Assembly (NCBI RefSeq): GCF_000189635.1
Contig: NW_002476315.1
Location: 65,567 to 129,566, forward strand
Origin: Tetrahymena thermophila SB210
Taxonomy: Eukaryota; Ciliophora; Oligohymenophorea; Hymenostomatida; Tetrahymenidae
Reading direction: 5' to 3'
Length of the DNA stretch: 64,000 nt
The position numbers and the translations under genes are program-made. A model generated the notes under the pieces. It was not told the DNA's origin. It did not search any database and worked only from the letters and a program-made list of their open reading frames with translations. Numbering within the stretch: position 1 is the first letter of the stretch; every line of letters begins with the position of its first letter. Of this stretch, positions 40,744-52,550 are shown piece after piece.

Positions 40744-42061
40744 ATATAATATATAAATATATCAAAATACTTTTAAGTTAGAAAAATATATTTCAAGTAT
40801 TAAAATAAAATCATGCAATTAAAATTAAAAATTGAACAAAATTTAAAGTAAAATAATTAAATATATTTAAATGAAATGTATTAATTAATTTATGTATTGT
40901 ATTTTTATTCAATCTTTAAATATCATTTGTTTAATTTATCTAAAATATTATTTTTTTAATTTATCTAAAATATTATTTTTTTAATTTAAAAAAATCGTTT
41001 TAGTGATTTTAATTAAGTCTTTTAAATTCAAGTATTTTAAAATTTTTATCATTTTACTATATAAAATCAAAAGCTTTTATCCTCATACCTTCCTATTCGA
41101 AAAACAATGTTACTATTAAATTAATTATGATTTTTTTCTACTTTTATAAATTTAAATAAATAAATGAGCGAGCAATGTAACACAAATGAAAAATTTCATA
41201 AATTCTTTTTAAATTAATTTATTTTTTTTTTGAATCTTAATTTGTTATTATTAATTACATCACCTTTGCTATTTTTAGTATTTTTTCTTTTGAATATAAA
41301 TGAAAATCTGACTAAAATCTTTAATTTAGACACTTGCCTATAAAATCAACTCTTTCATTGTATTTTATTTAACAGAAACCACTTCTCATATATTTAATGA
41401 ATAACAACCCTCTATTATATTTTATTCGTAATATTCTCGGATAATTATTTTACATATATTTAGTAGTTGAATAAATATTATTTTATAAAATAAAGAAAAT
41501 TAAATAATTGTGAAAAAGAAAAAATCTTTAATCACAGATTTAATTTACTTCATAAGAATGAATGTAAATCTTTTTATCAGTTAAAATTTATTAGATCCTC
41601 TTCTATTTTTAGATTTATTTAAAGAAGTCAAAAATAATTTGCTAAACATTAAAATAATTTATTTCAAAGTAAGTACTATTTTTCATAAAGCTGATTTTTA
41701 CTTTTTTAAATTGCAAATTTGTTTATGGTTTTAAAAGTTTTAGATGTATGTATTTTGATTAGAATTGCTAAATCAATGAAGTATCAATCTAATTAATAAT
41801 TGAATCTTTCTTTATAAATGAAAATAGTACAAAAACAACTTTACTGATTTGATTCTATTAATAAAGTATATTTTAAAAGATAATTGAAATTAAAAAATAA
41901 TATATTTACTGATTAAAAAAATATATGATATTGTAAATTATACTTACTTTTTTACCTACTAGTCTTATTTATTTTTGCTGATTAAATGATAATTTTAATC
42001 AAAAAAATAAAATTATGAATTAATAAAAATAAATTAAACTCTTTAAATCCTAAAAATATAA
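40744..42061. other. intergenic DNA between array copies 2 and 3
   Basis: No gene seen. After about 65 bases of flank shared with copy 1, the sequence is unrelated A/T-rich DNA with homopolymer runs. It contains a small tandem repeat at 40931-40990. It does not share the recognisable 5' flank of copies 1 and 2, consistent with copy 3 being an older paralogue. Confidence 0.6.
40931..40990 (+). repeat. 25-base tandem duplication
   Basis: The unit starting ttaatttatctaaaatatta begins at 40931, repeats at 40956 and starts a partial third copy at 40981, giving a period of 25 bases. It lies in A/T-rich intergenic DNA with no coding potential. Confidence 0.8.
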
Positions 42062-45000
42062 ATGATAGATAAAAAAGTTCAGCCGAAATTCAAAAGCAAT
42101 TTTTTCATTCGGGTAAAATAATTTTATATGAATGATTTGATTAAGCTTTTTCATCCTGTCAAACTGAGTAAGAATTTATCAATTTCAATGGTTATAATTA
42201 ACGGTATAACTGTACTTTCATTTGTATTTAAGAATAGTTAGAATAATTTATCATAATTACCAGAGGCAATATAATAAAATAAAATGAATAAATTGTCGAA
42301 TTTCGTCAAATATTTTTAAGCTATACCTTTAATTAATGATTACTTTGATCATGAGAACTTTTACTAAAAACAACTGGCTCTTGTTTCATTTTTTTTAAAT
42401 AGCTGCTTTATCTTAGCTTTGGTTATTACATATAATTCAAAAAAGTTTAAGCTGGTCAAATACTTGGCAAAATGCTGTTTCTTTTATGCAAGGTTCTACA
42501 ATTATTGGCCATTTTATGTATTTCTCAATGTCTCTACCTTTATTCTATCATAGAATACTTAAATATACTCTTTAAATATTTTAGTACTATCCTATTTAAA
42601 TATTATATTTACACTATTCATAGGTAAATTTCATCATTAATTGCTTTCAAATTTAAATAAAATTTGTTAAAATCAAAATTTTAAGATATTGATTAAATCC
42701 ACCATTATTAAAAATTAGCACTGACTTCATTTATTAAATTTTTAATAAATGCATACATGAATAATAAAAGCAACTGATTCTTACATAATCATAAATCAAA
42801 ATCTTTTTTTTTATATTTTAGGATATTTTTTGGAAATCCATGATTTCAGCTACTCATTCCAAGAATCAGGTAACTATCTATCTAAACGACCAAACAAATT
42901 AAAACTACTATTGCTATGCTTGAGAACTATTTTAATATTTCTCTATTAATTTTAAAACCATTACTGTGTTGCCATCTATTCCTTACTGTATTTTTTAGTT
43001 GAGATTAGTTTTTTATTAGTGGATGACTATTATTTATCAAGCTTTATTAACTAAATCTATTGTTATTTGATTGCTTTCTCATTTCAAGTTTCTCTTTGTA
43101 TTACGCTACAAATATTTATTTTCAAAAATACTGAAGCTTTTATTGCTTGCATATTCACAGTACCTTTGTCTATTAAAATAATCAAAAATTACAAAGAAAA
43201 ATAAAACTAGAGCTTATTTGAAAAGTTTTAAAATCATAAGGAATTTTTGAAATGTAGTGACTCAGAATTCTTAAAAATTATAAGATTGTTATTTAACTAA
43301 TCGCTATTAAGCTAAGAAAGCTATCTAAATAAAGGACAAGGAATCAATTACGAAACAATCATATAAATCCATGAATAGAATTGCGAAGATCAATATTAAT
43401 CTTGTTTTTGCTATAAATACAGAAAACACGTAATAAACAAACAAACAAATAAATAAATTAGTTTTATTTTAATAAACAAATTCTATTTATTTATTACATA
43501 AATTAATGAATTTATTAAATTTGAATTATTAATAAAAATTTAAAAATTCAAAAAAAAATTAATGAAGATAAAAAGAAAATTAAGATTTTTTAAATGCCTT
43601 TTTTTATTGCTTAAATTTTATTTGAATTGATAAAATATTTTTAAATAAAGGAGAAAGAAGATTGTCTGTAAATAAAAGAAATGTCTGATTTACATTTTAG
43701 GTAAGAGTATGTTCAGAGAGTAGCAAATCACTTATTAGAATAGCATATTAATATAAAGCGAATAGAAAAACCCAAATACAATATGAACGAATTAAAATTA
43801 TCACATTTAAGCTATCTTCATGAAATAATAAATAATCCAACAAAAAGTCTTGTAAGTCTTTATAAAATGTCAAACGAATTAGTAAATTAAAAAAATTTAA
43901 TTGGCTCGGCTTAGCTATTTTACTTTTAGCAACTTAAGAGATAAATTTTAAAAGATAAATAAAGCAAATTGTCTTACAGCAAAATTGAAAATTAAAACTT
44001 AAACATGATGGGTGCTATTATTTTTGATGATAAAATAAATGATTGCAAAGAAAAATTAAGAGCAATTTTGCTTTAAATTGGCAGTTTTTACGATTTTCTT
44101 AGTGGAGACTTTATTAATTTGTCATAATTATAAGAAATGTATGTTCCAATAGTAAATCAAAAGGAAGATTTAGAATAAAGTTTTATTGAGTTATTTTAAA
44201 TAAATCCTTATGATTTGGATCTTGAGTATCTAACCTACATTTTCATATAAATTATGGGCTTCTAAAATAGAAGTATAAAAGAATTTCAAGATGCTGCTTA
44301 AAATCTTTCTTATTAGAAAAATAATAAATCTAAAAAACTTAACTTAATCAATTAACAATCAGAAAAAATTTGTGTTATATTTACATCTTTGATAGAAAAG
44401 GAAAATGTTATTAAAAAGACTTCTAAATTATTTTAAAATATATTTGGATACAGTTCTGAATTTATTCATGGCAAAAAACTGAATACATTAATACCAAATA
44501 TGCTGAAAAAACATCATGATTAAATAGTTTAATATTTTATTGATGATGAATAGATGTCTATCATTAATTTAGGTATTTTTCAATTTAAATTCTTCTAAAA
44601 TTTCAATTTTTTCATCGATAAATAAATTTTTATTTTTTACTAAATAACTGCAAGAAATAAATAAATAAATAAATAGATTCCTATATTTTAACCCCTCAAA
44701 ATTAATGGAGATAAAATTTAATTTATTATTACCCTTCAAAAATATAATATCGATTGATAAATAGTTTTAAATTATTGTCTAATTTGTATTAATAAAACGA
44801 TATTTTAAAGTATTAAAATTTTGAAAAATTACAAATTTTATTTTATTTTTCTTTATTTTTAAGTGACTTACTTTCATCAAATAAATACAAAAAGGAAATA
44901 GAAATATATTTGGTTTAGATAGTCAAGATTTTGTTTTTCCTATTGATTTGAGAATAAAAATAGAAGCTTTTGGAAACGATTTTGGAGTCTGTGCTCTCAT

Positions 45001-48000
45001 TCAGAAAAAGAAATAATATTTTTCTTACATATTTTTTGAAAACGAAGGAAAAATTACTGACATGTCAAGGAAAATATTTTTGGATATTTTTGAACCTCTT
45101 GGATATAAAAAAGGTAAGAAGGATAATTATTTATTTATTTATTAACACTTTATTTTCTAACAGAAAATTTAATCAATTAACTTATTATTAAATTTTTTTA
45201 ATAAATAATTAGGATCTCAATTAAACATATTTGATCTGATACCTACTTTAGAAGATTTATTTAAGACATAGTAAATAAATTAGCACTTTCATTCTATTTT
45301 AGTAGTTAAAAAGCCTTAGTCAGACAAAAGCTAAACATTTGTCTCAGAAAATTTATTTTAATCCATAAAAACTAACAACAGTAGTAATATCTTTTCTTAG
45401 AATGATGAAGCTTTTCAGATTCAATTTAGATTATTAAGTCATTCTCTAAAAAATAAAATCAATATTAATTTGATTGAAATTGACCTTTACTAATAAATAA
45501 CTGACCAAATTAAAAAAAATTAAATCTTTGAATACTTTAATAGATAAAGAGGAATGAAAGAAACCTTTAATTAGGAGAAAGTGTAATTTGAACAAAAAGC
45601 AGATTTCGCCAATTCTAAATAGCAGAAATATTTTTTATCAAGAGAGTTTTCTTAAATCTTTGAAAATTAAGATTTTAATGCAATGAAAAGCAAAGAGTAT
45701 GAAAAAAATTCTCTTATCAGTTATTAATAACAGAAAACGAATGAAAATAGAATGGATTTAACTTTAAATTTAATAGAAAATTGCAAATAATAATCTCAAA
45801 ATGATAATATTGGATAGAGACTAACTATACATCAAAAGAGTAATGATAGTTATGATTTTTAAAATATATAAAATTATCAGGAAAACAATGAAGAAAAATA
45901 ATTAAATCAAAATGGAATTTATTTCAATTATTATGATCAACAATAATTAACAATAAACTAATCTTTTTCGAATGAAGCTGAGTAAGTAGAAACAAAACTG
46001 TCTCCTAGTATAAATAGCCTAGATAAACAATAAATAAAAATAAATAAACCAAATAAAGAAAGTCATTTTAAATTTTTTCCTAATAAACAAAAATAGCAAT
46101 TACATATTTAGAATATATAAGAGCAGGTTGTATTGAAAAAAGTTTCAAGTTAATATTATCAGAGTAGCAATCAAAGAAAAGAAAATTTAGAGAATACCTA
46201 AAATTATTTCCAGTATAAAATAAACTAACCAGACTAATAGAGCTCATAGTCATCAAGATTAAAAAGAAATATAATAAACTGGAGAGAGAAAAAAGAACTT
46301 AAGCAAAATTAATAAAATGAAATATCTAGCATCAATTCTAGTAAATATAGCACATAATAAATGATGAAAAGAAAAATGATAAAAAAAATAAAAAAAAATG
46401 AATTTACCATAGGATTAAAGTTAATGGCTTTCACAGGAATTGCAGCTTTTCTCATTCTAATTATTGTTTCTTCAGTCGTTTATATTCAATATTTAAAAAA
46501 CTTAAATTCCTTTGTTGAATCACTTTTAAAAATAGATGACGCTCTTTTTTGCTTTATAGACACTTTAAATTTCATTTCGCTAGACAAATATGAAATTATT
46601 CTTTAAAAGAATAAATTTTTAATTATTGATAGTAGAGATCTTTAAAAATATGAATTAAGCCAAATTAAATATGAGCAATATGCATTAATATAAGATTATA
46701 ATTCTAAAATGGAAAGTCTTGTTTTGAATAACAATAGTGATGAATAGCTTTATGAACTGCAAAAAAACTTGTTAGAAGTTAAAATTTATGGAGCTAAAAC
46801 TGAAAATTATGATGAATAAAATGATAATGTCTCTATTTTTTAAATAAGTTTGTAATCTGCATTAAATAATATTTTTTAATAAATTGTCTTATATTATTTG
46901 GATTAACAAGATTCTCAAGAAGATTTTATATGGGGAAATATCTTAAATTTGAAGCAAAGAATGAAAGATTTGCAACTAATTGTTGAAAATAATGCCAAAC
47001 ATTAATTCGAAATTATGGATTACTACCAAATATTTGCAATTATTCTATTTTCAGCAATTAGCTCTTTGCTAATATTATCTATTTTACCTCTCAATTGTGT
47101 TATTCAATTTTAAAAGGAAAGTATTTTAAAGCTTTTTGGTACATTTACCCCATCTGTAATCGAGTTTTAGATCAAATAAATTGAATTAAGTCTTTAAAAA
47201 ATCGACTAAATGAGTATCTTAGACCAAAAATGTGAAAATACAGCATACACTAGGAAGCGAAGTTCCATTAAATAAAAACAAATGAAAAAAATATAAAATC
47301 TATGCTTATATTCTTATATAGAAAGCAAAGAAGTCAAATAGTAAGAAATTAGACTAAATAATTAAGTTCCAAACTACATACAAAGATAGTTAAATAAACG
47401 AAAAAGAAAAATTGCATCATTTAGCAACATACCAAAACTAAATTTAGTATTACTTTTATTAGGTATTATTGCTTTATTACTACTATTAGTAATACCTATT
47501 GTTAATTTAATTGCATTTGATCCTTTTGAATCAGAATCTCAGCATACATTAAAAGTTAGGATTTCTTTAATTGATACTTTATCTTTAATTATTTAAAATT
47601 TTTCTTCTCATATGGAATAAGTATTTCTAATATCTAAAGAATTACCTCCTTAAAATTCTCTATAATATGAATATTTGTAAATTCTTGAAAGCTAAAACTA
47701 GTATCATTTCTTATACACCAAAAATTTAATCATAGAAGCAGGAATAGTAATAAAGGATTAAGCAATGTATCAAAATTTTTACTTGAGTCTCTTAAAATAA
47801 AATGTCTGTGATGTCATATAAAAGTATCCTTAATATTTTAATTCAAGCATAACAGAGTCGTAATGTAACAGTTTGTATAAAGGAATCCTATAAAAAGGCT
47901 TAATATCTTCAATTTAAATTGTTTTTTAAACATTTTAAGAGATGTATGAAATGTATTCAATTGAAGACATGAATGAATTAATTGATCATTTTGCTTAATC

Positions 48001-48316
48001 ATAATATTCTTATTCATTTATTGAATTTAAATAGCTAATCCAAGTAATTTCAGAAGCTGTTAATGGAATTAGAAAATATTAAAATGACCAGTTGCAAAAC
48101 AATTCATAATTACTGAAATAAAGTTTGCTTTATTTATTCTTAATTTAAATAATTATTATCTGCATAGTATTTTTAATTGGATGGGTTTATCTCTTTTACT
48201 GGTTAAGATATTAATTACAGAGTTCAATGAGAATTTTTACCTTATTCCACATCGATCTTCTCTATGAAAATAATTTTATCCACTAATATTTTAAGTAAAT
48301 TCAAATCGAAGACTGA
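42062..48316 (+). CDS. multi-pass membrane protein with PAS-like domain (TmcB-like), array copy 3
   Basis: Predicted 1804-aa paralogue, clearly more diverged than copies 1 and 2. Exons: 42062-42623, 42822-43429, 43651-44572, 44895-45113 and 45213-48316. All four introns are at the same positions and phases as in copies 1 and 2, and exons 3 and 4 have exactly the same lengths (922 and 219 bases). The N-terminal membrane bundle, PAS-like module (YSSEFIHGKKLNTLIPNML, then DFVFPIDLRIKIEAFGNDFG) and four C-terminal membrane segments (for example LALFILNLNNYYLHSI-like replaced by IIICIVFLIGWVYLFYW) are retained. The linker is unrelated in detail: longer runs of Asn, Gln, Lys and Tyr and no ERQQ repeat. 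The same architecture suggests the same kind of sensor or scaffold role at a membrane. No frame break is seen. Confidence 0.84.
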
Positions 48317-49022
48317 AATTCAATAAATAAAAAAAATAAAAAATTTTAAGTATCTTTATTCAAAATAAAATTAAAGAAAAATAACTACTTTATGAAGATA
48401 ATAATGAATTGTGTAAATTAAATATTCTATGTAATAAATTATTTCATTGCTTGAATTAAAGTTAATTTATAAAATTGTTTTCTTATTAGAGTTTTTTTTT
48501 AAAATTTAGAACTAAAATATTAAATCAATTTTTATTAAATTACGACTTAAAGTAGATAAAAATAAATAAATACACAAAAAATATTTCAAACAAAAAAAAT
48601 TGTAATTTAATAATAAATTTATATTGCTTTAAGTAATTTTAGTTGAAAAGAATGTTCAGAAACGTATATATTGATTTATCTTGGTTAGTTTGTTATTACA
48701 TATTTTTTTCACTTAAAATAGATAAACATAAGTAAATAAATAAATATACAAAAATATTTAGTACAATTTATTTAATTATGAATTAAGTTGCTTTAAGTAA
48801 TTTTAGTTGATTATAATATTCAGAAACGTATATATTTATTTATTTATGTTGGTTAGTTAGTTTGTTATTACATATTATTTCAATTACTTTGAGGTTATTT
48901 TTGATGATCTAATAATTGGGCCATCAATTTAATTTAGATGCAGTAAAAGATGTTTTAAAAGGGGGAAAAAAAAATAAAAGAATATTTATATAATAATTAA
49001 AAATAAAAAACTTTTGCAAAAA
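48317..49022. other. intergenic DNA with a tandem duplication
   Basis: Spacer before the second LRR gene. It contains the ~164-base direct repeat annotated separately and otherwise A/T background. No coding potential. Confidence 0.65.
48624..48895 (+). repeat. ~164-base imperfect tandem repeat upstream of the second LRR gene
   Basis: The segment ttgctttaagtaattttagt at 48624 recurs at 48788, and both are followed by 'ttcagaaacgtatatatt' and then a 'ttggttag...tttgttattacatatt' stretch. Copies differ mainly by short A/T insertions. The position just upstream of the start codon at 49023 makes promoter duplication possible; that is inference. Confidence 0.8.
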
Positions 49023-51722
49023 ATGAGATTCAAACGTAAATTCAGTTTTTAGAACAAAAAAAAATAATAGAAGTTGTAAGATGCTAAGATAAATGGAAAA
49101 GATTTACTCAATTTAATAAGATTTTTGTCACAAAATATTTACAGAAATTGCGAATTTTCTGTGTATAAATGTAACTAAGAAAGTGCTTTCATTTTAGTTA
49201 AAGAAGAAGACACCACTTAGCTAGCTATGATTTAAATAAAAGAATTAGAGTTGCAAAAATATTTAAAAAATGAAAGGGAAGTTGATAATTAAATAGACAA
49301 AAATAATTCGTCATAATTGCTTACAAATATTGAAAATAAATAATACTATATTACTAAATCAAATGATTTATATTAAATACTCAAAAAAAACCAAGACCTG
49401 ACAAAATTAGGAGTTGAAATACAAATTTATGAGATTGAACAAATAAATATTGATTATTGTAAGCTAAAATATCTAGAAATTTTTAAGTATTAATTAATTA
49501 ATTATTTACTTAATAAAAAGAGTAGCAATCTTCATTTTTAAATGAAGGGTAAGGTATTAGTTATCACCATATTGCATATAGCGAAGTAATTTATTTATTT
49601 ATTTTTTTTATTTGGTCTTAATAATATTTCTTCTTAGCTCATTCTTCTTTGATTTTTAATTAATTAGATTAATGACAGTGGCAATGAAAATATCAAAGCC
49701 ATACAAATTAAGTAATTAGATTATAAATATTTCTTATTTGTTTTAAAAGTTCTACAAAAATTAGATCAATTTATGAAATAATTCAACATTATTCATCATA
49801 ATATCAGTCAATTATCTAAATGCTAATTTCTGGAGATTTGGTAGAATCTTTAATTAAAAGAATTAATTTATGCCAAAACATAGAGGTTCTCACACTGCAG
49901 TTAAAGTAATTTAATTTAATTTTTTAACTAATTTATATTTATTTTATTATAGCTCTAGCAACATCGCTAAAAAGCAAGCAGCTGTTTTGGGCTAAGGCAT
50001 TTCTCGCTGCGTCAATCTAAATAATTTAGATTTAAATTTAGGGTGAATTTTAGAAATTTATTTAAATTCCAAAATGCAATCAATATTGTGCAATTAATTA
50101 ATTAGCGTCAATTAAATTGATGACTGTGGATTGGAGGAATTGACTTCTGAATTTCACAAATGTAGATAGCTCAAAGATCTAAATCTGAATGTCTTGTAAA
50201 CTTAATTTTTCACATTAAATTAATCATTTTATTTTTCAACAGCTATAATTAAATAGGATCTAAAGGAGCCATCACTCTTGGCTAAAAGCTAGCACATTGT
50301 TATAATTTATAGACACTACAAATTCATATAGGGTATTTATTTACTTTTTTAATATTTAATTTAAATTAATAAAATTAGTTGCTTCTTTGGATGCAGCGTT
50401 AATGGAAATAATTAATTAATTTATATTTAAAAAGATCAAATCAAATAAATTCCGATGGATTCATTGGATTGGCTGAGGGTTTATGCGAAATAAAGCAGCT
50501 TAAAAAATTAGAATTAATAAATCCATACAGTTAAATTTGCTCTAAAGGGCACCATGGATTTGAGAGATAAATTAGAAAATGTGCTAATCTAGAATATTTA
50601 AGCATTCAAATTTAGTAAGATAATAAATACAATCAATAAATTAATTATTCAAATTTTTAATTCAAAAATAAAGAGAAAATTTAATTGGATAAAATGATAA
50701 AGTTGGAGAAAATTACAGTTAAAATTAAGAAATTACACAAAATAGTAAAATAAAAACGTATTCTGTGAATATTGAGTAAAATTAATTTTAGATATTTTAT
50801 TTAACAACATATTTAATCAATCGACGTTCATAAATTAGAAAAAATAATCTCAATTCAGAGTGGATGACAATTTTTTCAAGATCTTTGTCTGAGCTGAAGT
50901 ACTTGCAAGTTTTAAATCTAAATTTTAAGTAAATCGGCTTGATATTTTTACTTTTAGACATTCATTTTAATTAAAGATTTTTGTGATTATTTTAATCAGT
51001 TAAAAATGAAAGTTAAAATAATTATTTATAACAATCAAAAGGCTTTGTAATTTAGGAACAGAGGAGATTAAGATGCTTGGAAAAGCTTTTATTTGTTTAA
51101 GTGGTCTTAAAACCTTAAATCTTTAATTGCAGTATATTTTTTATATTTATTAAATTATTAAATCTGCTTATTATTAAAGAGAAAACACAATTTAACATGA
51201 AGGTGTTTCTCAATTTATGAATGAACTTGAATATTGCTTTAGCTTGGTTAATTTAGAAATTCAAATGGAGTAAGTTGAATTTTAAACTTAAATTAAATTT
51301 ATTGTTTATATTTTCAAAAAGGTAATCCAAGTTGAATCTTGAATCATGCTAGTCAATCAGTAACAGTCTTTCTAAATTACCAGTTTTAAATACTGTTAAA
51401 ATAAATTTTAAGTAAAGCTGATTAAATTTGAACAAATAAATAAAACAAATAATAAATAAATAAATAAAAATATAGGAATTGTGAAATATAACCAGACAGT
51501 ATGGTTGCTTTGGTAGCTAAGCTTAAGTTTAATGACTCTTTACAGTTTATTTTCTTTGATTTATGGTATAAATTAACTTGAAAATTTGTTTTTACTAAAT
51601 TATTTCTTGTAAAATAAAAAAGCTATAACAATATTACAAAAGCTGCTTTTTAAAAATCTAAATCATTAATTAATAAGATTTGCAAGTTAGTTCGTTTTTC
51701 TTACAAAGTTGAAATATGGTGA
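49023..51722 (+). CDS. leucine-rich-repeat protein with 14 exons
   Basis: Predicted 610-aa LRR protein, same family style as the gene at 21293. Exons: 49023-49553, 49668-49711, 49750-49905, 49953-50042, 50106-50195, 50243-50332, 50435-50614, 50674-50775, 50839-50928, 51042-51131, 51180-51269, 51322-51411, 51476-51565 and 51623-51722. Eight exons are exactly 90 bases and one is 180, all phase 2-2; each 90 bases encodes one LRR (for example SNIAKKQAAVLGQGISRCVN followed by LNNLDLNL). The first ~190 residues are not LRR and may be a decayed kinase-like region (see findings). The protein ends in a short cap, SLINKICKLVRFSYKVEIW. Introns are as short as 38-47 bases. It should be cytosolic: no signal peptide or membrane segment is seen. 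The LRR part is secure; the splicing between 49487 and 49750 is uncertain. Confidence 0.8.
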
Positions 51723-52550
51723 GAAAATTATTTTTTCTTTCTTTCTTCATAATTAGAATAAAATATTTAATAAAACAGTTAATTGTTGAACAAAAAGATA
51801 TATTTATATATATATTCAATTTACTTAGTTATATTCTTCTTATAAATTCTAAAAATGTTTGTCAAAATTCTATATATTAATTACTTAAATAAATAAATAT
51901 CAAGAAAAATAAATTAAACTCAAATTTTTATTTTTTTTGTAAAAATTAATGAATAAACATTTTGAAATATTAATTAAAAATAAAATAGAATTTTTAATAA
52001 ATTGAGACATTCTTTAGAACCATTTATTTTGATTTGTTATAAATAAATAATTAATTTTTTTAAAATTTAGTAAAATAAATAGTTAAAAATTTAATAATTA
52101 TAAAAGATTAAATTAAATCAAGCTTTCATAATTTATTGATTAAATTGAAAAAATAAGAAACAATTAACTATATTTAAATATCAAATTAATATAGAATTAA
52201 AATAAAATGGAATTGCTATAAGGGCTATGTGTATGAAGTTGATCTTTAATATCCTTAGCATCTTCATGACAAATACAATATAAAAAATTAATATAAATTA
52301 AAAAATAAATAAAGGTTTTTTAATAAATAAATTATTTATTTATTTCAATTATTTTTTACACTTAAATTATAAAAAAAATTATTGATAATTGCTTAAAAAT
52401 TAAAATTAGTTTTTTATTTATCAGTTTTGTTTATTTTTGAGGAGTTGATTTAAAAAAAGCAAGGTTTTAATAAATTAAGACAAGATTAGTATGAAGATAT
52501 ATTTAAATTAATTAATATATGAATACTTATTTAATTATTGAAATTTATCA
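51723..52550. other. 3'-3' intergenic spacer
   Basis: Spacer between convergent genes. It is A/T-rich with no supported gene. A slightly more complex patch near 52201-52280 was examined and not accepted as an exon. Confidence 0.6.

Larger units (their letters stand above)
34031..40810 (+). repeat. segmental duplication, copy 2
   Basis: Second copy of the block at 26490-33620, including 5' flank, gene and a short 3' flank. Exon lengths are the same as copy 1 for exons 1-4 (589, 611, 922 and 219 bases). The copy contains a 100-N gap at 37942-38041, so its apparent length is an underestimate. Confidence 0.85.

Noticed and set aside
52201-52280. Possible decayed LRR exon (QNGIAIRAMCMKLIFNIL-like reading)
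   Set aside because: Only a faint resemblance, and the preceding LRR gene already has a good terminal exon and stop at 51722.
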